NCBI RefSeq assembly: GCF_002994745.2
Contig: NC_037088.1
Span: 47,360,911-47,424,910 of the forward strand
Length of the DNA: 64,000 nt
From: Rosa chinensis
Taxonomy: Eukaryota; Streptophyta; Magnoliopsida; Rosales; Rosaceae
Direction of reading: 5' to 3'
Shown piece after piece: positions 9,679-21,371 of this stretch. Positions within the stretch are counted from its first letter, which is position 1. Each line of letters opens with the position of its first letter. The notes under the pieces are model-generated. The model made no database searches. It had not been told where the DNA came from and worked only from the letters and a program-made list of their open reading frames with translations. Both the position numbers and the translations under genes were made by a program.

Positions 9679-12589
9679 GTGATGCAAGTTAAGTAGCTTG
9701 TTTAGCTTATGGAACTTGAACATAATGAAGTCTGCTATTTGAAATGTGCAAGTTATGGTACAACAGGTCTCTACTGTAGGGCAAGCTTGCTCAATTGATT
9801 TCAGAAAGAGTTTACAAATATGAGTAATGAAACAGGGAACAAAGCTATCCCTATATGAAGGTTTACAGATCGAATTACCAGCATATATAAAAACTCATCA
9901 CATCACAGTAATAGTTCTCAACTTCTCATGCTTTTGAAAAATAAAATCAGATATTACCAAGTTACTTTCAGATCATTATTTAAGCAGAAACTGTAAGAAC
10001 ATTAGACCACTGGTAAATGAACTATCCGATGTTTCTTGTTTTTTATTATTATTATTTTTTTTTCATTCAATTCTAAATCTTATACATTTGCAAATAAAAT
10101 TATTGATTCATAGTTATCATAAATGAGTTTCAGACCTATCTTCTTTTATACAATGAATTACATTAAAGAATACCGAAAACTACAAAACAAAAGCTGAGAA
10201 ATAACCTGTCTTCTTCAGAACATCCACATGGGTTAGCTTGACGATGCGAAGACCACGTTCAGGCTCCTCAAGAGTAAGCACCCGCGAAACCAAACAAACC
10301 AAACTCAATCCACAAATCACAATACCAACCAACAACACAACAATATAACTATACTGTTGACTGAATCCCATCTAGCCAACTTCCAAATCTCCAATTCTGT
10401 ACAATGCAACTCCAAATTCTAACCCATCACCGACCCATCAAAAATATTAAACTCTCCTCCAGCCTCCTTGCTTATCTTAGCATTGCTCTGAGTAATGCGC
10501 TTCCATCTATTTCATCCATCAAAGTTTCAGACCTTATCCTTTTTTTCTCTTTTGGTCTGAACTCTGAAGTCTTTATCATCAGTCCTTTTTTTATGTACTG
10601 GTATTTTTATTTAAGTTTATGAGTTTCATGATATTGTTGGATCAGGTATTGCTTATTTAATTCGTCATTGTTTACAGTATACAGTACCAAAAGAAATTTG
10701 AATTTCTTCAAATTTCTTTTCCATTCACTTCCTGCAAATTGAGAGAGAGAGAGAGAGAGAAAAAAAAAAAGGCCATGTACCAATCATGAAAGTCTGTATT
10801 AACAACAAAACACAAATCCAGGCCCTCATACCAATAAATCTTAACACGAAAAAAAGAGCATGCACAGAATGACCAGATCAAACTCTTCCACTGAACACAA
10901 AAACAAATTTTTACAAATAGAAGTAATGAAGAAAAAAAGATTATCACCTTTACATCCAAAAGACCATGAATGAAGTTGATAAGAACTTCATCTTTAAACC
11001 AGGGAAGCTCAGTTACTCTATTAGCAGTACATGGATGCAAAAAATCCATATTTGCCTAATCACACTAACTGGGTATACCCAATTCTGTCAGTTTACCAAT
11101 ACCCCAATTTATTTAATCATTAAATAACTCAAGTTATTGACCGAAGCATGGAACTTACAGAATTGTGGAAGCAGAGGAATTTGGCTTCATAGGGACACAA
11201 CTAATACTGTGCAATCTGGAAGTTGTCAATGCCTGAGATGTGAAGCTTCTTAACACCTGTTTGACAAAGAGAATATTGTTAGAAACAGAGTTGATCACAG
11301 AATGATTATTGTAGGGTAAGCAAAGTTGGTAACTAAATCAATTTATAACAACCTCTTACTTGTATTAGCAATGTGCTTCTAAATCTTCAAACAAAGACTT
11401 CCTGTTTTTCATGACAGTGAAGGGCCTAAAGAAAAAGATACAAGTTACTTGAGTTAACCATAAAAAGAGACACAGAATCAGAGGTATAGTATAACAACAA
11501 AGGGTGTCCAGGTGAGTTCCCCAGCTTCTACAAATCTAAAATTGAGCATTGTGGGTTACTTTGCTAGAGTCGAAATATTAATTGAAAACTCAGATAAATT
11601 GGTTGACCCCACATACAGTATGCTTTTGTATAATCAGCAAACAAAGATTAGTGTCCAGAAAATGAAGAAAACCATAAAACAGGAATAGATCCAAATTCTA
11701 CCTTGTACTTGGAGGCCTCTTGCACTTGATGAGTTACACAGGCAAATCCGAGAACCAAAGACGCAAGAAAGAAATGACTGCCTCCTCTTTTGATGGTTAG
11801 TTAGCTTTCTCAAAACCACATAGCACCAGCATGCCCAATCTCCCACAAAGCATTTCTACGTGCAATTACAGAATTCCAAGTACACGATTAGAAACTTTGA
11901 AACAATACAGCTTAACAAATAATCTATATTGAAAAGACATTGAAATTAGAACTAATGTAAGGATCCCATTTTAGAGAATTCTGTTACAGAGATATGAAGA
12001 TGATTTTCATGAGAAATTCTTTTGTGCATATTGATGAATATAAAGATAGCTGAATATAGCAACATGTATTGTTAATAGTCAAACCTAATATATTGGCAGC
12101 AATAATAGGGAATGAAATTATGCTCTAAAGAAACCAAGCACCGAAAAAGTTTCACTCCACCGAAAAATTGAAGCTCAATGAGAACATATTAGTTTAGAGA
12201 AGTGATTTATCTTTTGAGTTTCTAAAGCTATTAAAAACCAATACCATAGACCATCAAATTAAAACACTAAACTTTCATACAGCACCAGAGACAAAACTTT
12301 TCTTATGTGGATAAACTCAAAGGTGTAACTTTTCTTAATATTCCTTGGGGAAAAAGGTTACAAATCATATAAATAAACTAAAATTTTGGTTGCATGGAGA
12401 CTGATCAGTTGGAATGAGGCATTAGCAAGTTGGTAAAGGATTGGTAATTTCACCGAACGCTCTTGTTACTATCAGGCTAATCCTAATGTGGGGGAATACT
12501 ATCACAGGTGCAGAACAAGAATAAAATAGAAGGCACAATCAAATAAGAGGCAGAGTATGAGATTAATACAAAATACACAGGAAATATAT

Positions 12590-12616
12590 TTATATATATA
12601 TATATATATATATATA
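12590..12616. repeat. (TA)n microsatellite
   Basis: A run of TA in an intron of the unknown gene. The unit 2 counterpart is at 39839-39864 with a slightly different length. Confidence 0.9.
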
Positions 12617-14140
12617 ATTAGAAGCAGAATCTAAAATATATGTATATATTGAAGACTGATATGTTCAATACCTGATGTTGTGTGTTATATCTCTCTATGC
12701 CTACTTGAAGTTGGAGATAAACTTGTTTTCTAAAGAATATACTTGGTTCCTTTCTTCAATTAAATGCCCTGGACAAAGAAAAAAGAACAAAACAACATAA
12801 ATGCAGAACTCAAACACCCCTACGTGAAAGAGTAGTTATGATATGTTCAAGCATACGTTATTAAGAAAAATAATAGAAAAGTTTGGATCTGAGGTCATGA
12901 GATAAAACCATGACTACACAATATTTCTCATGCCAATGCACTTTCAGACGTTACAAATAGACTAAACTTACATTCCCTGCAGACACTGGGTGTTCACACT
13001 AGCAAGTTAGTCCAATCATTCATCATTATGGAATACACGGATCAATTCTGATGTAAAGTATGACTTGCATGTATTTGACATCAAATCTGATCAGATATAT
13101 GAATTCGTATTTCAGTGAATTTCCATGTTCAAGTGCATTAACATGAAGTACCATATAACAATTTTCACTGGTGTCACGAAACACGACATGTAATCTGTAC
13201 ATTGAAAAGAATACAAACTGAAGGTGCAAAAGCGGTAAAAGCTAATCAGATTCAAAATTGCAAAGCATCATAGATCCAGAGAAATTACCAAGCAAGAAAT
13301 GCTTTCAGTCTTTATCAAACAACAATTAATTTCCTTCTTACCAGCTCCAAGCTCTCAGCTACCTGCAAAAGGAAGAGTATGTCTAAGGTATAGCACTAAG
13401 CAAGAGAAAAGAGGTAATATTAGGCACTTCTATTAAAAAGAGCATGATAGGTATCAAAGTGATAAAAGTATTTTCAACAGCTAAAAATTATCAATTGAGA
13501 ACAAAGAAATATGACTTTCTTTTTTCTTTTTTCTTTACCAACAGTCATAAAAGGTAAGAACCACTATCAAATCAATAATGACAGGTTGTCAAATATAAAC
13601 ATAGCTCAGCAATCAAACTGAAGCAGATCTGAAAATCTGAAACAATTGAGCCAGGAATCTACAATTTCAAATTTATAGATTCATTATCTCAATTTCAATT
13701 TCAAATTATTTTTTAACCACTCAAATTCACACCACTCCTATTCATTTACAGTTTCCCACATAGAGACAACGGTCATTACCCTCGAGTAAAACTTATGTTT
13801 GTAAACGCAATGATCATTATATTTGATTTCACAGTATTCAAACAACATCACTCAAACCTCAAAAATAGCAAACCAATCAAACCCAACCCACTCGTGTAAT
13901 CTGAGTGTTCCTACAATCAATTCCAACATGGTTTAGTAACTTAAGCGACTTTGCTCTATCCAATCACCAACTGTAGTAATGCATTGCTTGCCTAGACAAG
14001 TGTAATTCAAAAAACAAAAAAGCTTTAATCTTTTGGATAATGAAAAACTAAAGAAAAAACTCAGACCTCGAACACAGATCTTCGAAATTCTGGGGTTTCG
14101 GTAGCAATCGCCCAAATGGAAAGCTCTCATTCACCTCCGG

Positions 14141-14532
14141 CTTCAAATTGTTGGGCTATCATGGGAGACTTTAATTGTTTCGCCCCGTCTAAACAAAGCT
14201 TTAATCCTTGACCGATCAAATACAGAAACCCAGAAAGAATGTCAATTAGACTTTAATCTGTATTATCGGAACCAAATCCTCTTCTTTTCGCAGCGGAATC
14301 CCTTCTGTTGCCTAAAACAACACAACCGAACTTCTAATCCAGATTAACAGTGGCATCCCTTAATTCATGGAAAACAAAGGGCAAAATCGTCTTTTCTCTC
14401 CCTCATGAACAGTCCCACGGGCCTTAGTATATGTCGGATGTGCATTGTGCAACAAGAATTTAACAGAGAAGGAGACACTCCCAAGCTGATATTGCTGTTA
14501 ATCTCATTCTGTTTTCTTGAAAAACAGGTTGT

Positions 14533-14577
<45 letters not shown>

Positions 14578-15187
14578 CAAAACGCACTTTTACCAATGAA
14601 TGATATCACCTAATCAGACACGTTAGTTACCTAATTCTTCTTTTGGTTTTTCGGCTTTCTATGATGTGGAATTTATTTGTTATAATGGCTCTTATGTGTA
14701 TAAACGTATTTTCCCATGGAATCATTATCTTTTTTTTTCTCTTTTTTGCTTCCTTCATATGTGAGTCCAATATAATCAGAATATAAGTCCACCGATCAAT
14801 TGAATTTACAAAACAGCATACACAATACAACAAAACTAATTTCAATTAGATGATCTTAACAGTGATTATCATGGGTATTGTTGATATCGGATTAATATAG
14901 CGGCAACTCAATCCTATAACAGGGACGATTATGTTTCAATTCAGCAATAAGAACTAGAAATATGTATTAATTGATCGAGTTGCATTGGCTTTAAAGGTAT
15001 GTTGTACTTGATCGAGCTTACCAGCACTCTTATCGATCTGCTTGTCTTACCAAATTGGACTTTTCGTAATTCAATTGTAAATATGACAACACAAGAACAA
15101 ATAATACGTACAAATCACAACGTAAACTTTTGGTGAAAAAGAAATAACAGCAACGTTCGATTCATTTTTTATAATTATATGAGCTCT
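14141..15187. other. Intergenic region with (TA)n
   Basis: No gene is seen. It holds the likely promoter side of the unknown minus-strand gene and a (TA)n run at 14545-14574. The part from about 14678 reappears at 51555-52077, on the far side of the 9.2-kb insertion in unit 2. Confidence 0.5.
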
Positions 15188-15795
15188 CAGGTATTTATGT
15201 CACTAGAATATTGTGAATACCGAATGATATATTTAGTCTTTTTCTATTAATGGCACTTCTAAAGTTGAATCTGCCAAGTTCATCTCACACAAGAATATGC
15301 ATTGATACAAAACCAAACATCAAATACAAGTATGTTTAAGGATATTGGTAATTTACATGTCTGCACATATGCATTATCAGCAGGATATTGGTAATTTACC
15401 TGTCTGCACACATGCATTATCAGCTTTTTCAATAGGACAATTTTTTAAACGCATCTATTATATCGAAGAATGGTATACTTAAGAAACAGTATAGTATACT
15501 GATTCTATTGAGACGAATGTGTCATAATATGAGGCAGTTCATGGTCTTTATATATAGCTAACTTCATATTCAACTTCTTCAAACCAACACAAACGAAGCC
15601 AGAGCATTAAAAGAGGAAGATGAAGATCCAGATTTGTTCTTCTGGGGCCTTTCTCTTAATCTGTATCGTTCTTGTTACGAACTGGGTGAGCATTCAAGCT
15701 CAAACCTGCAAGCCTAGCTAAACAATATATAAGGGGAAGAAAGCCACCTCCAAAGCAATGCAACAAAGAGAATATGTCCGAATGCTGCAAAAAAG

Positions 15796-16292
15796 TGTTG
15801 TGCGGAAGCGTCAAATAGGTATGAAGTATCAGAAATATGAAAAGATAAATTAATAGAAAAAAACCAGAAGACCAAAGATTTACGTGGTTCACCCCAAAAT
15901 CAAAGGGTTACATCCACGGGCGGAAACGGTGAGGAGATTCCACTAATATCAAAAGGAGATTACAAGGTGTTTAGCACTCAAACCCAAAACCCGATTACAC
16001 CCGAATACACTCACGGAAAGAGAAAGACCAAATAGAAGAACAACTACCTCAAATATATTGTCACTCACAAGAACAAAAGCAACAAGGCAAAAGGTAATTT
16101 TCTATAGAACCCCAAAACTGAAAAAGTTGCGGCTTTTTCTTTTCTCTCTCACACCTTAATTGGTGACAGAAAGCATATATTTATATGTTCATGAGGCATA
16201 CTCCAAAACCTAGCTAATAGAATTAGGTTAATCATGTGGGCTTAGTCCAAAAGATAATTGATGGGCTTATTAATTTAAGCCACAAACCAACA
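15796..16292 (-). repeat. 3' LTR of the Copia element
   Basis: A 497-base repeat with TGTTG and CAACA ends. On the minus strand a purine-rich tract (GGTAGAGAT) lies immediately before it, as expected for the polypurine tract. Confidence 0.9.
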
Positions 16293-16361
16293 ATCTCTAC
16301 CTTGGCTTAAATTAACTAAAATCTCCTCCGAATGTCTCCTCCATCAAACCCCAAAGGGGTA

Positions 16362-18341
16362 CTAAATGCGAATAGCAATCAAGCCCAAGCCAAGCTTGAA
16401 CTTGCAAACAGGAACTGGCTTGATCAAAATTAGGTGACTCTGACGAAGAGATTGAATTTCTTCATACAAAGCAACCTTGTAGAACTGAAATTGCTTCTCT
16501 TCAATATCACCAACAAAAACAAGCATCTTCTGACTATGCTGAATAAAAGTGCAATCTAACACTTTCTCTGAAGCTTGAACAAGCTCCACCTGCTTACTAA
16601 CACCGTGGCCCGAACTTGCATCAATAGGCTCTCCTCCAAATAGCATGACATACTCTTCAAAGTTCATAACTTGGCCGATTACAAATTTGGGTGACTTAGA
16701 TTGAACACACCACAAGTCATAATTATTCACCCCATATGCAAATCCATGGAATTTAAATTTTGCCCTCCACTCAAGTTTACCATCACTCACATGAGCACCA
16801 ACAGGACAACTAATATCAGAATAATCAGCATGAGTACCGAACCATACCTTAATTGGAGACTTCATACAAAATGCAGACGATGGAGACCAATTAATCAAGT
16901 AGCAGGAACTAACAAATTCAGCACCAAAGTCCTTAGACTTATCCAAGTTAGAAAGCATGCAAAGCGCTTTCTCTATGAGGGATCCACAAATATGTTCTGC
17001 AATTTTTATACGTGGTGTCTTCAAAATAGTGCGGTGTCTCACTATTTGATCCTCACAGAACTGATCAAATTTGCCCTCAACAAATACACCTGTACCAAAA
17101 TCTGAATATGGACTTGATGAAGAGGCAACTGATGAAGCACCAATAATTGTGCTACCCTGAAGTACGTAGAGGTTATGGCAAATCAACTTTCCCTGAATCA
17201 CAACAAGAGCACCCTTACTAACTCTTAAAACTCCACCTTGAGACGAATACTTATAGCCTTGTGAGTCAAGAGTACCCAAAGCTATCAAATTGTTCTTCAA
17301 ATCTGGGACATGCCTAACCTTTGTCAAATTCCTGATAATTCCATCATGCATCTTAATTCGAACAGTTCCAATCCCCATAACTTTATTAGGAGTATTATCC
17401 CCCATAAAGACAGACCTTCCATTAATAGGCTGATAATTGTCAAACCAATCTCGATTGAAGCACATATGGTGCGAGCAACCCGAATCAAGCAACCAAGCAT
17501 TAATAGAAGAATCACCAGCAAATAAGGAAAAATCAAAAGTAGTAGACTCATCATCCACATAATTCGCATCATCACCAGAAGATTTTTCAGAAGACTTACT
17601 TCTATCTTTGAGTTTAGGGCATTCAGGTTTCCAATGACCTTCTTTGTGACAATAGTGGCATGTACCTTTTCTAATTTGAGACTTAGATCTCGAACTTCCT
17701 CTATTACTGCTTTCTTCTCTACCTTGAACTACCAAACCATGATCTTGATTATCATTCAAATTCTCTGACACTTTCTTCTTCAGTTCTCTAGAACTGAAAG
17801 CTGCTTTGACATCTTCTAAAGAGATAGCCTCTCTTCCATACAGCATGGTGTCAACAAAATTATCATAAGAAAGAGTCAAAGAGCATAGCAAAACCAAAGC
17901 CTGATCTTCATCATCAATTTTCACATCCATATTTCTCAAATCAAATATAAGCTTATTAAATTCATCAATATGGCTTTGAACGGGTGTACCTTCAGACATA
18001 CGAAGAGTGTATAGTCGTTGCTTCAAATATAGTTGACTGGTCAAGGATTTGCTCATATATAATTTCTCCAGCTTTAGCCACAATCCAGGTGCAGTTGTCT
18101 CATCAGCAACTTCACGCAGAACCTCATCAGATAGACATAACAAAATTGCACTATGTGCTCGTTCTAACATGTCTCCTTTTTCTTCTGCTGACAAAGTAGT
18201 TGGCAAAGCATTCACACCTTTCAGCGCCTTTAATAACCCTTGTTGAACTAATAGGGCTCGCATCTTCAAATGCCAAAGGTTGAAATCATTCCTCCCGTTA
18301 AATTTATCAATCTCATATTTAATCGAAGAAGCAGACTTCAT
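16362..18341 (-). CDS. Copia gag-protease polyprotein, internally deleted
   Basis: An open frame of about 660 codons. I start it at the ATG at 18341 (MKSASSIKYEIDKFNG); the longer open frame reaches into the LTR and that part is not protein-like. It has the Copia gag domain (WHLKMRALLVQQG), a CCHC zinc knuckle (CHYCHKEGHWKPEC), the aspartic protease motif DSG (LLDSGCSHHMC) and a GAG-pre-integrase region with LICHNLYVLQG. After that the integrase catalytic core is gone. The frame continues into an integrase C-terminal-like piece (PIKVWFG to YDLWC) and unrelated residues. Reverse transcriptase and RNase H are absent. That the frame stayed open across the deletion suggests the deleted form itself may have been propagated. 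Confidence 0.85.
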   Translation of the reverse strand: MKSASSIKYEIDKFNGRNDFNLWHLKMRALLVQQGLLKALKGVNALPTTLSAEEKGDMLERAHSAILLCLSDEVLREVADETTAPGLWLKLEKLYMSKSLTSQLYLKQRLYTLRMSEGTPVQSHIDEFNKLIFDLRNMDVKIDDEDQALVLLCSLTLSYDNFVDTMLYGREAISLEDVKAAFSSRELKKKVSENLNDNQDHGLVVQGREESSNRGSSRSKSQIRKGTCHYCHKEGHWKPECPKLKDRSKSSEKSSGDDANYVDDESTTFDFSLFAGDSSINAWLLDSGCSHHMCFNRDWFDNYQPINGRSVFMGDNTPNKVMGIGTVRIKMHDGIIRNLTKVRHVPDLKNNLIALGTLDSQGYKYSSQGGVLRVSKGALVVIQGKLICHNLYVLQGSTIIGASSVASSSSPYSDFGTGVFVEGKFDQFCEDQIVRHRTILKTPRIKIAEHICGSLIEKALCMLSNLDKSKDFGAEFVSSCYLINWSPSSAFCMKSPIKVWFGTHADYSDISCPVGAHVSDGKLEWRAKFKFHGFAYGVNNYDLWCVQSKSPKFVIGQVMNFEEYVMLFGGEPIDASSGHGVSKQVELVQASEKVLDCTFIQHSQKMLVFVGDIEEKQFQFYKVALYEEIQSLRQSHLILIKPVPVCKFKLGLGLIAIRI

Positions 18342-18380
18342 GATTGAATCAAATAGTCTAAGCGTAGCCTGAGCTCTGAT

Positions 18381-18865
18381 AAGCGTCAAATAGGTATGAA
18401 GTATCAGAAATATGAAAAGATAAATTAATAGAAAAAATCCAGAAGACCAAAGATTTACGTGGTTCACCCTAAAATCAAAGGGTTACATCCACGGGCGGAA
18501 ACTGTGAGGAGATTCCACTAATATCAAAAGGAGATTACAAGGTGTTTAGTACTCAAACCTAAAACCCGATTACACCCGAATACACTCACGGAAAGAGAAA
18601 GACCAAATAGAAGAACAACTACCTCAAATATATTGTCACTCACAAGAACAAAAGCAACAAGGCAAAAGGTAATTTTCTATAGAACCCCAAACCTGAAAAA
18701 GTTACGGCTTTTTCTTTTCTCTCTCACACCTTAGTTCGTGACAAAAAGCATATATTTATATGTGCATGAGGCATACTCCAAAACCTAGCTAATAGAATTA
18801 GGTTAATCATGTGGGCTTAGTCAAAGATAATTGATGGGCTTATTAATTTAAGCCACAAACCAACA
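18381..18865 (-). repeat. 5' LTR of the Copia element (truncated inner end)
   Basis: It matches 15796-16292 except that about 10 bases at the inner end are missing, together with the first bases of the primer-binding site. Confidence 0.88.
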
Positions 18866-19019
18866 AAAAGGCCCTTCAGCCATCAATTCTCGAGTCGCAA
18901 GAGATCAAAGTTTCCTTCCACTTGTTATCAACAGAAAATCACCTTTTGGAGCGACTTTGTGGCCAAATTCGGAGCTTCTTCTCCCTTGACCAAATTCTTC
19001 ATTCTTCTGCTTATTAGTG

Positions 19020-21371
19020 CATATCAGTGCAGACAGTCTTCCACAGTTTGGTAAGGACAATTCGAGATCCCCAGAAAGATTGTTGTTGCTTAATCTCAAC
19101 CATTTGAGTGATGGACATAGAGCTTAGAATTTAACCATTTGATTCTTGTTGTTTGAAAAGTCTATGATGGTCAAATCTTGTAAACCCATCCAATTCCTAG
19201 GAATATTTCCGGATAAATAATTCCTTGAGAGATGAAGAAAGACCAGTGATCTCATTTTACTTCAGAAAGGGGGAACAGTACCATTCATATTATTCCTCAA
19301 AAGACCTGGGACACTCAACTTTGACATCTCACTGCCAATGTTTAAGAGAATTGGTCCGGAAAATCTGTTGCTTGCCAAGCTTAGATTTATTAGATCTGGC
19401 CAAAGTGGAATGGAACCTACTACGCTGTTGTTGTTCATGAACTGTAGAGGAGAATTTATGGAGTTAGGAAGTTCTCCTCTCAACTGATTGTCACAGAGTT
19501 CCAATCACGTGAGGAGAGGTGAAATTCTCCAAAACCAATCGGGTATTGTATCTAAAACTCCAACATCTATGAGTGCTATGTCTCTAAGGAAATTTTGAGC
19601 TCTGAGCCATGCTGGATATGCAGGACTCATAAGCTTGCAATCTGTGATAGTAAGAAATGCAAGATTGAAGGGAGGAATAGATGACTGGCAAGATAGTTCA
19701 AAACTCACCAATTTAGTGAGTTTTTAGAAATGGTTTTCAGACAAAAAAAACCTACCCATGAACAACCCCTGAAATCCAAGTACTGTAATTCTCTGAGTTG
19801 TCCGATACTTTCTAGAATAGTTCCATTCAGTTCTGAGTTATAGGAAAGTTCCAGATCCAATAAATGCGACAGGTTTCCTATTGATGTTGGAAGTGGACTG
19901 GAGATTGAGTTAAAGGAAAGGTCCAAGGTCTGCATGCAAATGAAAGATATCCACTAGAGATCAAGTTGTTGGAAAGGCACGACTCTAAATTTGGCAGATT
20001 TCCAACCCACCTTGGAAGTGGACTGGAGATCTTATTGTAGGAAAGGTACAAGGTCTGCAAATGTGATAGATTTCCAATTGAGGTTGGAAGTGGACCAGAT
20101 ATTGAGTTGTTGGGAAGGTGTAAAGTCTCTAGATGTGACAGTTTTCCTAGTGATGTTAGAAGTGGATCGGAGATAGAGTTGTAGGAAAGGTCCAAGGTCT
20201 GCAAATGTGAGAGATTTCTAATTGATGTCGGAAGTTGACTGGAGATTGAGTTCAATAAAAGATTCAAGGTCTGCAAGTGAGAAAGATGTTCAATTGATGT
20301 CGGAAGTGGACCGAGGACTGTGTTGTTGGAAAGGTCCAAGGTCACCAAATGTGATTGACTTCCTATTGATGTTGGAAGTCGACTGGAGATCGAGTTCATT
20401 GTTGAGACAACACTAGCCACTAAGTACACTCAAGCTCATACAGGTGATGGTGCCAGTAGCAGCAACGACTCAGCAAGCCAGGCCCAATCCTCACCCAGCC
20501 TTCAGGCCAAACCTCCACTTTCTGATGATGTTAGTCAGCTCATTGCCAGCTCATGTTGCAGGAATGGACCTGAGTATAGCCTTGATACAGCAGATCAGCT
20601 CTTTAGCTCAGGTGTTAAGCGTGACTTCACACTATGCAACTAACCTGCATGGAGGAGAAATTTGGACCGCATCATGATGGCCACGTGGCACTATCTGCAT
20701 AATATTCTAGAATAATTGTTAGTTGAATTAGTTGAAATCCAATTAGTATAAATATCTAGTCGTGTTGTTTTTTCTGTGAGTTGCTTCATTTTGTAAAATT
20801 ACGATCGAATACCGGTTCTCTCTCTTTTTTACTTCGTCTTCCTCGTCAGGTTAGGATTTCTTTACTGCCATTGTTGCTTAGTTTATCAAGCTTACAGTAG
20901 ATCATGTTTCATTTCTAGCACAAGAAATGTCCAAGGTCTCCAAAGGTGAAAGATTTCCAATTGATGTTTGAAGTGCATCCGAGATTGAGTTGATGGAAAG
21001 GTTCAAGGTCTCCAAATTATGTGAAAGACTTCCTATTGACATTGAAAGTTTACCAGAGATTTGTTTATCTGAAAGAAGAAGCTCGATGACATTATCTGTT
21101 TGATTGTTGCAAACTATGCCATTCCACCTGTAGCAGTCTTCCCCAGGCTAAGAGTCGAGCACAGACAAGGGGTCTATAAGGTCATGCTTGAATTCAAGGA
21201 GAGCCATTCACTCTTTCTTGATGGAAGCAACATTGGAAATCTCGTGAAAAGCCATAGTCGAGATTGGCAAATTGTTGTGGCTTCAAAGAAAACAAAAGAA
21301 TATTAAATTAAAAGAATCAAATTAGCAAGTATAAGATGCTGAAAGGAAGTAGCTGCTTTGCGGCAAGCCAT
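19020..21371 (-). pseudogene. RLP pseudogene C (N-terminal part and LRRs)
   Basis: The minus strand begins with ATG at 21371 (MACRKAAT, matching the MACHK start of the intact RLP). A signal-peptide-like stretch with an early in-frame stop follows, then N-cap remnants. LRRs lie at 19705-20429 and 19262-19711, broken by stops and frameshifts. The array is split by a foreign insert at about 20405-20925. The 3' side ends in an LRR near 19020, where the sequence passes directly into the tail of the kiwellin-like fragment, so the last LRRs, membrane helix and tail are gone. This is the unit 2 counterpart of RLP A and RLP E; each of the three lost a different portion. Confidence 0.85.
20405..20925 (+). 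mobile_element. Insert of unknown origin within RLP pseudogene C
   Basis: About 520 bases interrupt an LRR unit that is continuous in the paralogues. On + it begins with the end of an open frame (ETTLATKYTQ, a Ser/Gln-rich stretch, DDVSQLIASS, ending FTLCN and a stop at about 20641). An A+T-rich tail follows with a TATAAATA at about 20746 and a CT-rich stretch. It looks like the 3' end of a gene or retroelement copied into this place. I do not recognise the protein and found no clear target duplication. Confidence 0.45.

Larger units (their letters stand above)
9450..14140 (-). pseudogene. Unidentified multi-exon membrane-protein gene, unit 1 copy
   Basis: Exon-like blocks with GT-AG borders, conserved in unit 2, run on the minus strand: 14067-14140 (first, possibly 5' UTR), a 21-base microexon 13341-13361, 12705-12768, 11702-11855, 10948-11055, 10206 to about 10398, and a last exon 9450-9552 ending in the acidic DDTDEDLM and a stop. 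Two membrane segments are visible: one in 11702-11855 (read fully only in unit 2, ASLVLGFAC) and one in 10206-10398 (YIVVLLVGIVICGLSLV). Compared with unit 2, the exon at 11702-11855 has lost two bases, which shifts the frame, so this copy may be dead or the base call wrong. I do not recognise the family. Exons not conserved at protein level may have been missed. Confidence 0.45.
1..15187. repeat. Tandem module, unit 1 (left end outside window)
   Basis: Position 1 aligns with 15188 and 52078, and the same order of features follows each time: kiwellin-like fragment, RLP pseudogene, spacer, RLP, multi-exon unknown gene, spacer. Unit 1 is the most compact copy and has no large transposon. It has lost the N-terminal half of its first RLP, with a junction near 4075, and keeps the only intact second RLP. 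Confidence 0.85.
15796..18865 (-). mobile_element. Non-autonomous Copia retrotransposon
   Basis: The ends are TGTTG and CAACA, flanked by the perfect 5-base target duplication AAAAG (15791-15795 and 18866-18870). LTRs are at 15796-16292 and 18381-18865 and differ by about a dozen positions by eye, so the insertion is moderately old. Transcription runs on the minus strand, so the right LTR is the 5' one. Its inner end has lost the last bases of the LTR together with the start of the primer-binding site; only TATCAGAGC remains. The inside encodes gag, protease and scraps of integrase but no reverse transcriptase, so the element depended on others to move. Confidence 0.9.
15620..18990 (+). pseudogene. 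Kiwellin-like N-terminal fragment, copy 2 (split by Copia)
   Basis: The ATG at 15620 opens a signal peptide (MKIQIC start, SIQAQ end) and then TCKPS, where a TAA at 15719-15721 ends the frame after 33 codons. The kiwellin motif RGRKPPP and the CC pair follow downstream after a small insertion (ATAT near 15727). At 15796 a Copia element interrupts the gene just after the CC pair. The gene sequence resumes at 18866, after a 5-base target duplication, and runs to about 18990. There it joins RLP pseudogene C through a deletion that removed the spacer present in units 1 and 3. Homologous copies are at 392 and 53315. Confidence 0.6.

Noticed and set aside
15656..15892. Minus-strand frame starting MNHVNLWSSG
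   Set aside because: It is LTR sequence of the Copia element; the same frame occurs in the other LTR and only by accident extends the gag frame.
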